Shown piece after piece: positions 1-10,579 of a stretch of 47,486 bases of DNA. The stretch comes from Gammaproteobacteria bacterium (GTDB lineage: Bacteria; Pseudomonadota; Gammaproteobacteria; Thiohalospirales; Thiohalospiraceae): positions 1 to 47,486 of the forward strand of contig JABURT010000134.1 of the NCBI GenBank assembly GCA_014762495.1, in the 5' to 3' direction. The position numbers and the translations under genes are program-made. Numbering within the stretch: the first letter of the stretch is position 1; every line of letters begins with the position of its first letter. A model generated the notes under the pieces. It was given only the letters and a program-made list of their open reading frames with translations. It was not told the origin of the DNA and did no database searches.

Positions 1-157
1 TCAGGACGCCGAGACTGAAGAGAAACAGGCCTCAACCAAGAAAAAGGCTGCGACCAAGAAGAAGGCCGCGACCAAGAAGAAGTCTGCGACCAAGAAGAAG
101 GCCGCGACCAAGAAGAAGTCCGCAACCAAGAAAAAGGCAGCCAGCAAGTCCGAATAG
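1..157 (+). CDS. rpsB: 30S ribosomal protein S2, C-terminal end (partial)
   Basis: Only the last 51 codons are inside the window, in the frame starting at base 2 and ending with TAG at 155-157. The visible part is a low-complexity tail: a short acidic stretch followed by six tandem six-residue units of the type TKKK(A/S)A and a final SKSE. No conserved S2 core is visible, so the name rests on position: rpsB immediately precedes tsf in nearly all bacteria, and S2 proteins of some proteobacteria carry lysine/alanine-rich C-terminal extensions. The tail is strongly basic and probably disordered, and may contact rRNA. A terminator follows 47 bases downstream. Confidence 0.8.
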   Translation, partial: QDAETEEKQASTKKKAATKKKAATKKKSATKKKAATKKKSATKKKAASKSE

Positions 158-204
158 TCCACGACGACTGACTGGACCGAGCCAAGCCCGATGAAGGGCC
201 GGAG

Positions 205-227
205 AAGGGGGCCTAAGCCCCCTTTTT
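205..227 (+). terminator. Rho-independent terminator after rpsB
   Basis: An 8-bp perfect stem (AAGGGGGC at 205-212 with GCCCCCTT at 217-224) closes a four-base loop and runs into a short T tract ending at 227. It sits between rpsB and tsf and probably tunes read-through, since the two genes are often co-transcribed with partial termination. Confidence 0.8.
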
Positions 228-270
228 CAAACCTGCTAACGAATATTGATACAGAACGAGGATTTTAATC

Positions 271-1146
271 ATGGCAATCACAGCTGCACAGGTTAAGGAA
301 CTGCGCGAGCGCACCGGCGCCGGCATGATGGAGTGCAAGAAGGCCCTGGTCGAAACCGATGGTGATATCGAAGCGGCCATCGAACACATGCGCAAGAGCG
401 GCCTGGCCAAGGCCGACAAGAAGGCCGGCCGTACCGCCGCCGAGGGTATTATCGCCATTGAGCTTGCCGGTGATGGCAAGACCGCCGCCATTGTCGAAGT
501 CAACTGCGAAACCGACTTCGTTGCCAAGGGTGACGATTTCACCGATATGGCCAATGCCATCGCCAAGCGCGTACTGGAGGAGCGTCCCGCCGACCTGGAT
601 GCCCTCAACGCCCTCTCCATGGGCGACAGCACCATCGGTGATACCATCAAGGAGAAGATCGCCAAGATCGGCGAGAACATGTCCGTACGCCGTTTCCAGG
701 TCTTCGAAACCAGCGGAACCCTCGGTCTCTACAAGCACGGCGAAAAGATCGGTGTGCTGGTGGACATGGAAGGCGGTGACGCCGACCTGGCCAAGGACAT
801 CGCCATGCACATTGCCGCCAGCAAGCCCACCGCGGTCTCTTCCGACGAGGTCCCGGCCGAGGTGATCGAGAAGGAGAAGGCGATCTTCACCGCCCAGGCC
901 CAGGAAAGCGGCAAACCGGCCGACATTATCGAGAAGATGATCGGTGGTCGTATCAACAAGTTCTTGAAGGAGATCACCCTGTTGGGTCAGCCCTTCGTCA
1001 AGGACCCCGACCAGACCGTCGAGAAGCTGCTCAAGGGTGCCGGCGCCAAGGTCAACAAGTTTGCCCGCATCGAGGTGGGTGAGGGCATCGAGAAGAAGGC
1101 CGACGATTTCGTCGCCGAGGTAATGGCCCAGGCCCGTGGTGAATAA
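271..1146 (+). CDS. tsf: Elongation factor Ts
   Basis: EF-Ts is the cytoplasmic guanine nucleotide exchange factor that releases GDP from EF-Tu. The 291-residue product has the usual family length. The N-terminal UBA-like domain carries the signature [13 protein letters not shown] at about residues 12-24, and a later segment [13 protein letters not shown] (about 78-90) is the second family signature contacting EF-Tu. The ATG at 271 is preceded by a GAGGA-type ribosome binding site at about 259-263. It lies between rpsB and pyrH as in most gammaproteobacteria. The name is not in doubt. Confidence 0.98.
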   Translation: MAITAAQVKELRERTGAGMMECKKALVETDGDIEAAIEHMRKSGLAKADKKAGRTAAEGIIAIELAGDGKTAAIVEVNCETDFVAKGDDFTDMANAIAKRVLEERPADLDALNALSMGDSTIGDTIKEKIAKIGENMSVRRFQVFETSGTLGLYKHGEKIGVLVDMEGGDADLAKDIAMHIAASKPTAVSSDEVPAEVIEKEKAIFTAQAQESGKPADIIEKMIGGRINKFLKEITLLGQPFVKDPDQTVEKLLKGAGAKVNKFARIEVGEGIEKKADDFVAEVMAQARGE

Positions 1147-1171
1147 CTAATAAAAAGAGGGATTGCTGTAC

Positions 1172-1915
1172 ATGGCTGAAGACTCGCAGAAACCGGTTGC
1201 CTATAAACGTATCCTGCTCAAACTCAGTGGCGAGGCCCTCATGGGGGACAAGTCATTCGGCATCGACCCCGAGGTTATCGACCGCGTCGCACGCGAGGTG
1301 GCCGAGGTGGTCAAGGCCGGTACCGAGGTGGGTATGGTGATCGGCGGGGGTAACCTGTTTCGCGGGGTCAGCCTGTCGGCCTCGGGCATGCACCGGGCCA
1401 CGGCGGATCAGATGGGCATGCTGGCGACGGTGATGAACGCGCTGTCGATGCAGGATGCGCTGGAACGTGCCGGGCTCAAGGTCCGGGTTATGTCCGCGCT
1501 GCAGATGCCCGAAGTCTGCGAGGGCTATGTGCGCCGTCGTGCCGTGCGTCACCTGGAAAAGGGCCGCGTGGTAATCTTCGCCGCCGGCACCGGCAACCCC
1601 TTTTTTACCACCGATTCGGCCGCCAGCCTGCGAGGCATCGAAATCGATGCCCAGCTGGTACTCAAGGCCACCAAGGTGGATGGCGTCTACAACGCCGACC
1701 CGGTCAAGGACAAGAGCGCCAAGATGTACAAACACCTGACCTATGACGAGGTCCTCGAGCGCAAGCTGGGTGTGATGGACGCCACCGCAATTGTCCTGTG
1801 TCGGGAACAAAATATTCCCCTGCGCATCTTTAATATGAATAAGAAGGGGGCGCTCTTGAACATCGTCTCGGGCGAAGATGAGGGCACCCTGGTGGAATCA
1901 GGAGAGAAGGCATGA
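1172..1915 (+). CDS. pyrH: UMP kinase (uridylate kinase)
   Basis: This enzyme phosphorylates UMP to UDP with ATP in pyrimidine nucleotide synthesis; the bacterial form is a hexameric amino-acid-kinase-fold protein. The N-terminus shows the [10 protein letters not shown] nucleotide-binding motif, then the GGGNLFRG loop, then [15 protein letters not shown], which are all diagnostic. I start it at the ATG at 1172 (247 residues) behind an AGAGGGA site at 1155-1161. A TTG three codons upstream is in frame but has poor spacing. Its stop overlaps the start of frr by four bases (ATGA), indicating translational coupling. Confidence 0.97.
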   Translation: MAEDSQKPVAYKRILLKLSGEALMGDKSFGIDPEVIDRVAREVAEVVKAGTEVGMVIGGGNLFRGVSLSASGMHRATADQMGMLATVMNALSMQDALERAGLKVRVMSALQMPEVCEGYVRRRAVRHLEKGRVVIFAAGTGNPFFTTDSAASLRGIEIDAQLVLKATKVDGVYNADPVKDKSAKMYKHLTYDEVLERKLGVMDATAIVLCREQNIPLRIFNMNKKGALLNIVSGEDEGTLVESGEKA

Positions 1916-2469
1916 TTAACGATATCCAGAAAGATGCCGAGTCCCGCATGGGCAAGAGTATCGAGTCGCTCAAGCAGGAATTGAAAAAGCTGCGCACCGG
2001 TCGCGCCCACACCAGCCTGCTGGAGCACATCACCGTTGAATACTACGGCTCCGATGTCCCCCTCAACCAGGTAGCCAACGTTACCATCGATGACCCGCGT
2101 ACCCTGGCCGTGGTACCGTGGGAGAAGCCCATGGTGGCGGTGATCGAGAAGGCCATCATGAATTCCGATCTGGGCCTCAACCCGACTACTGCCGGTGAGG
2201 TGATTCGTGTGCCCCTACCGCCCCTCACCGAGGAGCGACGCAAGGATATGATCAAGATCGTCAAGGCCGAGGGCGAAAAGGGTAAGGTGGCGATCCGCAA
2301 CATTCGCCGCGATGCCAATAACGATATCAAGGGCCTGCTTAAGGAAAAGGAAATCTCGGAAGACGACGAGCGTCGCGCCGAGGAAGAGATCCAGAAGATC
2401 ACCGACAAGTACGTCGCCGAAGTGGACAAGGTTCTGGAAGAGAAAGAAAAGGATCTCATGGAGATCTGA
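1912..2469 (+). CDS. frr: Ribosome recycling factor
   Basis: The factor acts with EF-G to split the post-termination ribosome. The 185-residue product has the standard length, the conserved [14 protein letters not shown] segment near residues 27-40 and [23 protein letters not shown] in mid-protein, both characteristic of the two-domain RRF fold. The start ATG lies inside the pyrH stop region and has a strong GGAGAGAAGG site just upstream. It is the third gene of the rpsB/tsf/pyrH/frr translation block. Confidence 0.98.
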   Translation: MINDIQKDAESRMGKSIESLKQELKKLRTGRAHTSLLEHITVEYYGSDVPLNQVANVTIDDPRTLAVVPWEKPMVAVIEKAIMNSDLGLNPTTAGEVIRVPLPPLTEERRKDMIKIVKAEGEKGKVAIRNIRRDANNDIKGLLKEKEISEDDERRAEEEIQKITDKYVAEVDKVLEEKEKDLMEI

Positions 2470-2502
2470 ACAACTCACGAGGTGCGGATTTCCGGTACTG
2501 CC

Positions 2503-3282
2503 ATGTCTGAACAGGACAACACAGAAGAACTTGAGCGTTTTACCCCCTTGCCGCGCCACGTTGCCATTATCATGGATGGTAACGGGCGCTGGGCGGAACA
2601 ACGCTTCATGGGGCGCATCGCCGGGCATCGCGCCGGTGTCGAGGCGGTGCGCAGTGTCGTCCGTGCCTGCTCGGTACGCGGCGTCGAGGCCCTGACCCTG
2701 TTCGCCTTCAGCACCGAGAACTGGAAGCGTCCCAAGGATGAAGTCAGCTGGTTGATGGACATGTTCCTGACCGCTCTGGGTAAGGAAGTGAAGAAGCTGC
2801 ACGAGAACGACATCCGTGTACGTGTCATCGGCGACACCTCTGCCTTTTCGGACAAGTTGCAAAAGGCCGTACGTGACGCTGAGGCCCTGACCGCAGACAA
2901 CAGCGGGCTGAATCTGAACCTGGCCGTCAACTACGGTGGACGCATGGACATCACCATGGCCATGAAGACCATCGCGACCCGGATAGAAGCCGGTGAAATG
3001 CAGGCATCAGAAATCACCCCTGAGCTTATTCAGCAGTATGTCTTCCTCGGTGATCTACCCGAGCCGGATCTCTTCATACGCACCGGTGGCGAGAAGCGCA
3101 TCAGCAACTTTCTGCTCTGGCAACTGGCCTATACCGAACTCTATTTTACCGACACCCTGTGGCCGGATTTCGATCACAAGGCCTTTGACGATGCCCTGGC
3201 CTCGTATGCCAGCCGGCAACGACGATTCGGACGCACCGGTGCACAAGTGGAGCAAATTAAAAAGTGCTTGGACAACGCATAA
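2503..3282 (+). CDS. uppS: Di-trans,poly-cis-undecaprenyl diphosphate synthase
   Basis: A cytosolic cis-prenyltransferase that adds eight isopentenyl units to farnesyl diphosphate, giving the C55 carrier lipid for peptidoglycan and O-antigen. Near the N-terminus it shows HVAIIMDGNGRWAEQR, with the catalytic Asp and the phosphate-binding Gly-Asn-Gly-Arg. Later come FAFSTENWKRP and the C-terminal DLFIRTGGEKRISNFLLWQ, all hallmarks of the family. I take ATG 2503 (259 residues); an in-frame GTG at 2482 would add seven residues and is closer to the GAGG at 2479-2482, so the start is not certain. It overlaps cdsA by 19 bases. Confidence 0.96.
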   Translation: MSEQDNTEELERFTPLPRHVAIIMDGNGRWAEQRFMGRIAGHRAGVEAVRSVVRACSVRGVEALTLFAFSTENWKRPKDEVSWLMDMFLTALGKEVKKLHENDIRVRVIGDTSAFSDKLQKAVRDAEALTADNSGLNLNLAVNYGGRMDITMAMKTIATRIEAGEMQASEITPELIQQYVFLGDLPEPDLFIRTGGEKRISNFLLWQLAYTELYFTDTLWPDFDHKAFDDALASYASRQRRFGRTGAQVEQIKKCLDNA

Positions 3283-4085
3283 TCACAGCCCTGATCCTGC
3301 TGCCCCTGGTTGTCCTGGGGATACTTAAGCTGGATTCGGACATTTTTTCGCTCATCATCGCCATTATATTGATGGCAGGTGGTACGGAATGGTGCCGTAT
3401 GGCTGGGCTGAAAAAGCGTATTCACCTGGTTCTGTTTTTGCTGGTGCTGGCCCTGTCGTTGTGGGTGAGCTGGATCAATTTGGGGGATGGTGACTTCGTC
3501 CGCCCAATCTTGATTGCGGCGGCCCTGTGGTGGTTGTTGGCGCTGGTCTGGGTGCTCGTCTATCCCAGGGGGCACGGATTCTGGTATGGCCCGCTCATCA
3601 TACGTGCCATCAGCGGACTGCTGGTCTTGGTGCCCACCTTTATCGCCATGGCCCATCTTCAGGCACAGGTCTTTTATGGTCCTGAACGGCTGTTATTCCT
3701 CATGGTCCTCATCTGGGTGGCGGACTCCGGCGCCTATTTTGCCGGACGCAGCCTGGGCCGACATAAGCTCGCGCCTCGCGTCAGTCCGGGCAAGAGTTGG
3801 GAAGGCGTGCTCGGGGGGGTTATTGCCGCCCTTGTGGTTGCCTGGGCCGTTACCCTGAATTTCGATATCGGTATCCATTTCGGCCCCTATGCCGTGATCC
3901 CCTTTACCCTCCTGATCCTGTTTTCGGTACTTGGCGACCTGACGCAGAGCATGTACAAGCGCCAGGCGGGCATCAAGGATAGCGGCCATATCCTGCCCGG
4001 GCACGGCGGCGTCATGGACCGGATCGACTCCCTGACATCGGCCGCGCCGCTGTTCCTGCTGGCGCTCATGATGGGGTGGCTATGA
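3264..4085 (+). CDS. cdsA: Phosphatidate cytidylyltransferase (CDP-DAG synthase)
   Basis: An inner-membrane enzyme that makes CDP-diacylglycerol from phosphatidate and CTP, the branch point of phospholipid synthesis. The 273-residue product is mostly hydrophobic, with about eight predicted membrane segments. The C-terminal signature is present: [20 protein letters not shown] then [10 protein letters not shown], with the Asp residues that bind metal. It starts with GTG at 3264 inside the end of uppS, and its TGA overlaps the dxr ATG, so uppS-cdsA-dxr are probably translated as a coupled unit. Confidence 0.96.
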   Translation: MLGQRIITALILLPLVVLGILKLDSDIFSLIIAIILMAGGTEWCRMAGLKKRIHLVLFLLVLALSLWVSWINLGDGDFVRPILIAAALWWLLALVWVLVYPRGHGFWYGPLIIRAISGLLVLVPTFIAMAHLQAQVFYGPERLLFLMVLIWVADSGAYFAGRSLGRHKLAPRVSPGKSWEGVLGGVIAALVVAWAVTLNFDIGIHFGPYAVIPFTLLILFSVLGDLTQSMYKRQAGIKDSGHILPGHGGVMDRIDSLTSAAPLFLLALMMGWL

Positions 4086-5263
4086 TCGGTGTCACCGTGC
4101 TGGGTTCCACCGGCTCGATCGGGGTTAGCACTCTGGATGTGATGGCCCGGCACCCGGATCGTTTTACCGCTATCGCCCTGAGCGCCAACACCCAGGTCGA
4201 GCGCCTGTTTCAGCAGTGTCTTGCCCATCGGCCACGTTACGCTGTCATGGTAGACGAGGCGGCAGCGGAGAAACTGGCGCAAAAAATTAAGAGTGAAGGG
4301 CTGGAAACCGAGGTCCTCAGTGGGGTGGAGGGGCTGGAGCGTATCGCCTCGCTGGATGAAGTGGACCAGGTCATGGCCGCCATTGTGGGGGCCGCTGGCC
4401 TCGCACCGACCCTGGCCGCCGCACGTGCCGGCAAGCGCGTCCTGCTGGCCAACAAGGAGGCCCTGGTAATGTCGGGGGATATCTTCCTCTCGGAGGTGAG
4501 GCGTGCAGGTGCCGAACTGCTGCCCATCGATAGTGAGCACAACGCCATTTTCCAGTCCATGCCAACCGATTTTGCTAAGGGTCTGGAGCAAGCCGGTGTC
4601 GAGCGCATTCTCTTGACCGCCTCAGGTGGCCCGTTTCGCACCACACCGGTTGACGAACTGGCCCACGTCACCCCGGCCCAGGCCTGTGCCCATCCCAACT
4701 GGGAAATGGGCCGTAAGATTTCGGTCGATTCGGCTACCATGATGAACAAGGGGCTGGAGGTCATAGAGGCCTGCTGGTTGTTCCAGACCGATGCCAGCAA
4801 GGTCCAGGTGGTGATACATCCCCAGAGCGTGATCCATTCTATGGTGCAGTATTGCGACGGTTCGGTACTGGCCCAGCTTGGCAACCCGGATATGCGCACC
4901 CCCATTGCCCATGCCATGGCCTGGCCGACACGCATGGATTCCGGAGTGCAGGAACTCAATATCTTCGACGTCGCTCGACTCGATTTCGAGGAGCCGGATC
5001 TGACGCGTTTTCCCTGTCTGCGTCTGGCCTACGAGGCCATCGAGGCGGGGGGGACTGCACCGGCCATCCTCAATGCTGCGAATGAAGTCGCAGTGGACGC
5101 CTTCCTCGATGAGCGGCTTGCCTTCCTCGATATCCCCAGGGTGATCGAAGCCACCCTGGAACGTGTCCCGCACCAGGCCGCGAATTCGTTGTCGTCCATC
5201 CTTGACGATGACCAGTCGGCGCGTGACATGGCGCGACAACTGGTACTGGAGTCCGCCGCCTGA
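4082..5263 (+). CDS. dxr: 1-deoxy-D-xylulose 5-phosphate reductoisomerase
   Basis: Catalyses the NADPH-dependent conversion of DXP to MEP, the committed step of the non-mevalonate isoprenoid pathway, which feeds UppS. The N-terminus has the NADPH-binding GSTGSIG motif. The metal-binding and substrate region [13 protein letters not shown] (around residue 150) and the flexible loop [10 protein letters not shown] are present. ATG 4082 gives 393 residues and forms an ATGA overlap with cdsA; a GTG two codons upstream is possible. The stop overlaps the rseP start by one base. Confidence 0.97.
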   Translation: MIGVTVLGSTGSIGVSTLDVMARHPDRFTAIALSANTQVERLFQQCLAHRPRYAVMVDEAAAEKLAQKIKSEGLETEVLSGVEGLERIASLDEVDQVMAAIVGAAGLAPTLAAARAGKRVLLANKEALVMSGDIFLSEVRRAGAELLPIDSEHNAIFQSMPTDFAKGLEQAGVERILLTASGGPFRTTPVDELAHVTPAQACAHPNWEMGRKISVDSATMMNKGLEVIEACWLFQTDASKVQVVIHPQSVIHSMVQYCDGSVLAQLGNPDMRTPIAHAMAWPTRMDSGVQELNIFDVARLDFEEPDLTRFPCLRLAYEAIEAGGTAPAILNAANEVAVDAFLDERLAFLDIPRVIEATLERVPHQAANSLSSILDDDQSARDMARQLVLESAA

Positions 5264-6630
5264 TGTCCTCTGTCCTGATCTCAATCGCAGCCTTTATCGT
5301 AGGCCTCGGCCTGCTCATTACCGTGCATGAGTTTGGCCACTTCTGGGTGGCGCGCAAGATGGGGGTCAAGGTCCTGCGTTTCTCCATCGGCTTCGGACGC
5401 CCCCTGTTGAAATGGCAGAGAGGTGAGACGGAGTACGTCATTGCCGCATTGCCGCTTGGCGGTTATGTCAAAATGCTGGATGCCCGCGAAGCCGAGGTGG
5501 ACGAATCGGAGCGTGAACGTGAGTTTACGCAAAAACCGTTGTATGCCCGAGCCGCCATTGTCTTCGCCGGACCCTTGTTCAATTTTATCTTTGCCTTCCT
5601 GGCCTACTGGTTGTTGTTCAATGTCGGTATCACCGGCATCAAACCAGTGATCGGCGAGGTGACAGAGGGCAGTGTGGCGGAACAGGTTGGCATCAACCCG
5701 GGGGGACGTATCGTTGCCATGGACGGAGACCCGGTTCAGACCTGGGAACAGGTCTCGGCCAGGCTGCTTGAGACCGCCGTCGACGGGGGCACCGTGCGTC
5801 TTGAGATCGAGCCGGAATCCGGTGCTCGTACACAGACTGCCGATCTCCCGGTACGACAGATGATGGATGTCAAACCTGCCATACTCATGCAGGAGATCGG
5901 CATGCGTCCTCAATTGCCGGCCTATGACAACACCATAGGCCGAGTGCTGGAGTCGAGTCCGGCCGCCAGCGCCGGGTTAGAGGCGGGGGACCGCATCATT
6001 GAAATCAACCGTCAGCCGATCCGGGACTGGATGCAGATGGTCGAAATTGTGCGTTCTCATCCCGATCAAAAGCTCGAGTTTGTCATCGAGCGCGGCTTGC
6101 AGCGTGAATATCTGAGCCTGGCAGTGACCCCGAAAGCAGTGGAGACGGACATCGGTACCATTGGTCAGCTGGGTGTTTCACCTCAGCCTTTGGCCGATGG
6201 TGAGTGGGACAAATACACCAGCGAACAGCACTATAACCCTGTCGAGGCCGTTGGTGAGTCCGTTGCCAAGATAGCGTCTATCAGCGTCATGAGCCTGAAG
6301 ATGTTCTGGCGCATGCTTATCGGTCAGGCCTCGCTGGAAAATCTCAGCGGCCCCATCACCATTGCCGACTATGCCGGCAAGACCGCGAGCATTGGCCTTA
6401 CAGAATTTATTAACTTTCTGGCGTTAATCAGCATCAGTCTGGGGATAATTAATCTGCTGCCGGTGCCATTGCTCGATGGCGGTCATCTACTCTACTACTT
6501 CATAGAGTTTGTGAAGGGTAGCCCGGTATCGGAACAAACGGAGATTATCGGTCAACGAATCGGGATCGCCCTCTTATTGACGTTAATGAGTATTGCCTTC
6601 ATCAACGATATCGCTCGTTTAATGACCTGA
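5263..6630 (+). CDS. rseP: Site-2 zinc metalloprotease RseP
   Basis: An inner-membrane protease that cuts anti-sigma factor RseA within the membrane after DegS cleavage, and clears signal peptide remnants. The 455-residue protein has the zinc motif HEFGH at residues 22-26 in the first membrane helix. Two PDZ domains follow in the periplasmic loop (about 115-300), and the second catalytic motif NLLPVPLLDGGH lies in the C-terminal membrane part. Length and layout match E. coli RseP. It overlaps dxr by one base and precedes bamA, linking the sigma-E pathway to outer-membrane assembly. Confidence 0.96.
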   Translation: MSSVLISIAAFIVGLGLLITVHEFGHFWVARKMGVKVLRFSIGFGRPLLKWQRGETEYVIAALPLGGYVKMLDAREAEVDESEREREFTQKPLYARAAIVFAGPLFNFIFAFLAYWLLFNVGITGIKPVIGEVTEGSVAEQVGINPGGRIVAMDGDPVQTWEQVSARLLETAVDGGTVRLEIEPESGARTQTADLPVRQMMDVKPAILMQEIGMRPQLPAYDNTIGRVLESSPAASAGLEAGDRIIEINRQPIRDWMQMVEIVRSHPDQKLEFVIERGLQREYLSLAVTPKAVETDIGTIGQLGVSPQPLADGEWDKYTSEQHYNPVEAVGESVAKIASISVMSLKMFWRMLIGQASLENLSGPITIADYAGKTASIGLTEFINFLALISISLGIINLLPVPLLDGGHLLYYFIEFVKGSPVSEQTEIIGQRIGIALLLTLMSIAFINDIARLMT

Positions 6631-6656
6631 ACGGTATCTATAACAAGAATTTCTAC

Positions 6657-8978
6657 ATGACACGCATATTAGTTAAATTGCTGCTTGCTATAGCGCTATC
6701 TGTTTCTCAAGCCGCTCACGCAATCGAAAGTTTCGAAGTAAAAGACATTCGGGTAGACGGTCTCCAGCGTATTTCCCTAGGGACGGTACTAACCTATTTG
6801 CCAATAAAGGTCGGAGACCGTATTGATAAGCAGGCCACTATTCGAGATGCAATACGTGAACTATATCGACAGGGTTTTTTTCATGACGTTGCTATCTCCC
6901 GTGATGGCACGACCCTGGTGGTGGACGTCAGGGAAAGACCTTCAATATCGGAAGTTGAATACTCCGGCAATGATGATGTCGGTAAGGAAGAAATCGAGCA
7001 GGCACTGAAACTGATTGGCCTGGTTGAGGGCAGGGTGTTTAATCCATCGGCCCTGGATAAGCTTAGGCAGGAGTTGCGTACACAATATTTCGAACGTGGT
7101 AAATACAGCGCCGATGTAAAGACAACGGTTACACCTCTCGAACGAAACCGAGTTGCGATCTCGATAGAGATACAGGAAGGTGAAGGCAGCCGTATCAAAT
7201 CCATCAATATCGTTGGCAACCAAGTTTTCGAGGAAGACCGTCTCCTTGCCCAGCTAAATCATGGTGTGCATCGAGGGTATGCCTTCTGGTCCGACGCGCA
7301 TAAATATTCCAAACAGAAACTGGCTGCTGATCTCGAGATCCTTCGTTCTTTTTATCTTGACCGTGGTTATGTTGATTTTAAGGTTGTATCAACACAGGTC
7401 TCCATTACGCCAGACAAGCAGTACCTGTATCTGACAATAAATATTAGTGAAGGTGAACAATACAAGGTAGAGCGTATCAAGGTGGCCAGGACAAATGTCG
7501 TGCCGCATGATGAATTGACGGATCTACTGACGTTCAAAAGCGGCGACGTGTTTTCACGCAAGGAGATTGGCGCCAGCGCGAATGCAATTCGTAGCCGCAT
7601 TGCCGCTGAAGGTTATGCCTACGCCAATGTTGAGCCTAGGCCAAGTATCGATCCGGAAACGAACAAAGTTTCACTGGAGTTTCGTATTAGCCCAGGCCGC
7701 AGATTCTATGTTCGACGCATAACTATAACCAATAATGCCAAGACTCGGGACGACATCATTCGTCGTGAGCTGCGCCAGATGGAAGGGGCAATCCTGTCTT
7801 CCGAAAAGCTAGCCCTTTCTCGCCAACGCCTCATGCGGCTTGGCTTCTTCGAGTCCGTCAATATCACTGAAAGCCGAGTGCCGGGCACTCAGGATCAGAT
7901 CGACTTGAACGTCTCGGTGGTGGAACGCTCATCGGGCTCAATTAGTGGTGGTATTTCCTATTCGCCGGAAGGGGCGGGCTTCATGGTGAACTTCGGCCTG
8001 CAACAGGATAATTTCCTCGGTACCGGGAACAATACCAATATTACTATCAACGAAGGTGAAACCAGTAATATCTATAGTTTCAGCTTTACTGAACCCTATC
8101 ATACGAAGTCGGGCGTAAGCCGTACCGTACGGCTCTACTCCAGAGAATACGATGCCGAAACCCAGGACCTCGTTTCATACGCGACCAACAACGCAGGGGC
8201 CGGTCTGAGTTATGGGATCCCGTTAAATGAAACCAACTCCTTTAGTTTTGGCCTGACATACGAACAGACTAGCCTTGTCACGACCGATACCACTCCTCAG
8301 GAGATACTCGACTATGTTACCAACTACGGGGACTATTACTATTTGGGTTACCTGACAACGGGATGGCGACGAGACACCAGAAACAATGCCGTCTTTGCAA
8401 CGGATGGTAGCAAGACCCAACTTAATCTTAAGGCCGTTGTGCCGGGAAGCAGCCTTGAGTTCTACAAACTGACCCTGAACCAGAACAATTATATTCCGTT
8501 TGGTGAAAAGTCGACGCTCGCGTTTCGTACCGAAATCAACTACGGCGATGTCTATGGTTCCACGACGGTCTTCCCCTATTTTGAGAATTTCTACACCGGC
8601 GGACCCGAGTCAGTACGAGGCTTCTGGCCGAATCGGCTCGGACCGCGTGGTACAGCGCCCATTGCGGGCTGTCCTAGCGGTGAAACCTGTACCGATCCCA
8701 TTGGTGGCGCACTGGAGACGGTTGCCAGCCTTGAGTTCCTGTTCCCTATGCAGGAAGATGACAGCAATACCCGCCTGGGTATTTTTATGGATATTGGTAA
8801 CGTATTCGCCGATGCAAGCCAATTTGATGCAGCGGAACTCAGAGTGTCGTATGGTATAGGTATGGTTTGGCTTACACCCATCGGTGCATTAAAATTGAGC
8901 TACGCCATGCCGCTGATATATGACCCCAATGTCGATAGTCTCAGCCCGCTGCAATTTACTATTGGATTGCCATATTAG
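6657..8978 (+). CDS. bamA: Outer membrane protein assembly factor BamA
   Basis: BamA is the essential beta-barrel core of the BAM complex that folds and inserts outer-membrane proteins. The 773-residue product begins with a signal peptide ending in AAHA (about residue 22). Five POTRA repeats follow (about 24-425), then a C-terminal 16-strand barrel. The loop-6 motif VRGF is present in GGPESVRGFWPNRLGPR, and the final residue is aromatic (Tyr), as in Omp85 C-terminal signals. The next genes, skp, lpxD, fabZ and lpxA, are its standard neighbours. Codon use and base composition are slightly more A/T-rich than in the preceding genes. Confidence 0.97.
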   Translation: MTRILVKLLLAIALSVSQAAHAIESFEVKDIRVDGLQRISLGTVLTYLPIKVGDRIDKQATIRDAIRELYRQGFFHDVAISRDGTTLVVDVRERPSISEVEYSGNDDVGKEEIEQALKLIGLVEGRVFNPSALDKLRQELRTQYFERGKYSADVKTTVTPLERNRVAISIEIQEGEGSRIKSINIVGNQVFEEDRLLAQLNHGVHRGYAFWSDAHKYSKQKLAADLEILRSFYLDRGYVDFKVVSTQVSITPDKQYLYLTINISEGEQYKVERIKVARTNVVPHDELTDLLTFKSGDVFSRKEIGASANAIRSRIAAEGYAYANVEPRPSIDPETNKVSLEFRISPGRRFYVRRITITNNAKTRDDIIRRELRQMEGAILSSEKLALSRQRLMRLGFFESVNITESRVPGTQDQIDLNVSVVERSSGSISGGISYSPEGAGFMVNFGLQQDNFLGTGNNTNITINEGETSNIYSFSFTEPYHTKSGVSRTVRLYSREYDAETQDLVSYATNNAGAGLSYGIPLNETNSFSFGLTYEQTSLVTTDTTPQEILDYVTNYGDYYYLGYLTTGWRRDTRNNAVFATDGSKTQLNLKAVVPGSSLEFYKLTLNQNNYIPFGEKSTLAFRTEINYGDVYGSTTVFPYFENFYTGGPESVRGFWPNRLGPRGTAPIAGCPSGETCTDPIGGALETVASLEFLFPMQEDDSNTRLGIFMDIGNVFADASQFDAAELRVSYGIGMVWLTPIGALKLSYAMPLIYDPNVDSLSPLQFTIGLPY

Positions 8979-9003
8979 GATCAAATAACCGGGGACTATA
9001 GTT

Positions 9004-9537
9004 TTGCGTAAGCTTTTTACTCTTTACCTCCTGTTATCGCTCGTCGTGCCAGTCTCTGCTTTCGCCGAGGAGATGAAGATAGGTGTCGTCAATACGGCTC
9101 GAATTCTAAATGAGGCACCACAGGTCAAAATGGCACGTGAACAACTGCAGAAAGAATTTTCTGAACGTGAACAGGGTCTGGGCAAGATCCGTGAAGAACT
9201 CAAGCGCAAGGAAGAGAAACTTCAGCGAGATAGTGCCATCATGAACGAGGAGCAAAGACGACAACTCGAACATGAACTGGTTAACGGAAAGCGTGACTTC
9301 GTCCGTGCTCAAAATGAATTTCGCGAAGATCTCAATATTCGACAAAACGAAGTCTTCAGCAAAGTACAAAACGAGATCCAGCAGGTTATTCATCAACTGG
9401 CACGTGAACAGCAGTTCGACCTGGTCTTGGAAAATTATGTCTATACCAGTCAAAGAGTGGATATCACCAGCCGGGTCCTACAACGTTTAAATCAACAGGC
9501 CGACGCAAATCGTCAATCGGGTGCCCAGGGGAATTAA
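9004..9537 (+). CDS. skp: Periplasmic chaperone Skp/OmpH
   Basis: Skp is a trimeric, jellyfish-shaped periplasmic holdase that carries unfolded outer-membrane proteins to BamA. The 177-residue product has a signal peptide ending in AFAEE (about residue 22), a short beta segment [10 protein letters not shown], then long charged alpha-helices rich in Glu, Lys, Arg and Gln that would form the tentacles. The reading frame starts with TTG at 9004, because no ATG or GTG precedes the signal peptide; a GGGGA stretch lies about 8-13 bases upstream. It sits between bamA and lpxD as expected. Confidence 0.93.
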   Translation: MRKLFTLYLLLSLVVPVSAFAEEMKIGVVNTARILNEAPQVKMAREQLQKEFSEREQGLGKIREELKRKEEKLQRDSAIMNEEQRRQLEHELVNGKRDFVRAQNEFREDLNIRQNEVFSKVQNEIQQVIHQLAREQQFDLVLENYVYTSQRVDITSRVLQRLNQQADANRQSGAQGN

Positions 9538-9545
9538 ACATATCC

Positions 9546-10574
9546 ATGACCAGTTATACCCTCGAAAAACTTGCACAGCATATTGGTGGAGAACTTCAGG
9601 GGGCAGCGGATTGCCCCATCGAGGGAATTACATCATTGGCTCAGGCGGGCCCGAAACAGATAAGCTTTCTATCCGATTCCAAACTGCGTTCTGAACTTGC
9701 TTCCACTCATGCTGCGGCGGTCATCCTGTCTCCCGACGATGCAGCGGCCTATGCAGGCAACAAGATCCTTATCGCAAATCCTTACCTTGCCTTTGCACAG
9801 GTAGCAGCTTTATTTGATCGTCGTCCTATCCCAAGCCCGGGGATTCATGAATCCGCTTCCATCGCAAAGGATGCAGAACTTGGTGAGAACGTATCCATTG
9901 GCCCGTTTGTGACTATTGGAAATGGGGCTCGTATTGGAGCAGGTAGCGTGATTGGCCCCAATACCAGTATTGGAAACGATTCCGAAATCGGTGAGGATAG
10001 CCAGATTGCTGCCGGCGTTCAGATCTATCATGGTGTTCGGATCGGTAACCGTGCCATTATCCACAGCGGCGTAGTTATCGGTAGCGACGGTTTTGGTTTT
10101 GCAAACGACCAGGGGCGTTGGATAAAAATCCCCCAGATAGGCGGGGTCGAGATCGGCGATGACGTTGAAATCGGTGCCAATACCACGATTGATAGAGGCG
10201 CGCTGGAAAACACGCGGATTGGTAATGGTGTTAAAATGGACAACCAGATCCAGGTTGCCCACAATGTTCAGATCGGTGAGCACACGGCCATCGCCGGCTG
10301 TGTCGGGATTGCGGGAAGTGCAAAAATCGGTCGTTTCTGCGGCATTGGTGGCGGTGCGGGCATCCTCGGGCACCTGGAAATCACGGACGGTGTACAGGTG
10401 ACGGCCATGTCACTGGTGACCAAATCGATAAAGGACCCCGGGGTCTACTCATCCGGTACCTCCGTAGAACCGAGCAAGCAGTGGCACAAGAACTATGCAC
10501 GATTCCGGCAATTGGACGAAATGGCCAGACGGATCAAGACATTAGAGCAAAGACTCGAAAAGAATAAGGAGTAA
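9546..10574 (+). CDS. lpxD: UDP-3-O-acylglucosamine N-acyltransferase (LpxD)
   Basis: Third enzyme of the Raetz lipid A pathway; it transfers a 3-hydroxyacyl chain from ACP to the 2-amino group of the UDP sugar. The 342-residue product has an N-terminal uridine-binding domain, a long left-handed beta helix of hexapeptide repeats (about 100-290; many I-G-x and A-x-I-G units), and a C-terminal alpha-helical tail. The catalytic His is in the conserved segment QVAHNV. If the neighbouring gnnA/gnnB genes are active, its substrate would carry an amide rather than an ester at position 3. Confidence 0.96.
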   Translation: MTSYTLEKLAQHIGGELQGAADCPIEGITSLAQAGPKQISFLSDSKLRSELASTHAAAVILSPDDAAAYAGNKILIANPYLAFAQVAALFDRRPIPSPGIHESASIAKDAELGENVSIGPFVTIGNGARIGAGSVIGPNTSIGNDSEIGEDSQIAAGVQIYHGVRIGNRAIIHSGVVIGSDGFGFANDQGRWIKIPQIGGVEIGDDVEIGANTTIDRGALENTRIGNGVKMDNQIQVAHNVQIGEHTAIAGCVGIAGSAKIGRFCGIGGGAGILGHLEITDGVQVTAMSLVTKSIKDPGVYSSGTSVEPSKQWHKNYARFRQLDEMARRIKTLEQRLEKNKE

Positions 10575-10579
10575 TATCG

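Noticed and set aside
23-150. Possible CRISPR-like or satellite repeat
   Set aside because: The repeats are in-frame 18-base units encoding a protein tail, without spacers.
265-810. Minus-strand open frame opposite tsf
   Set aside because: It mirrors the tsf codon bias; the product is repetitive in Gly/Asp/Leu and has no ribosome binding site.
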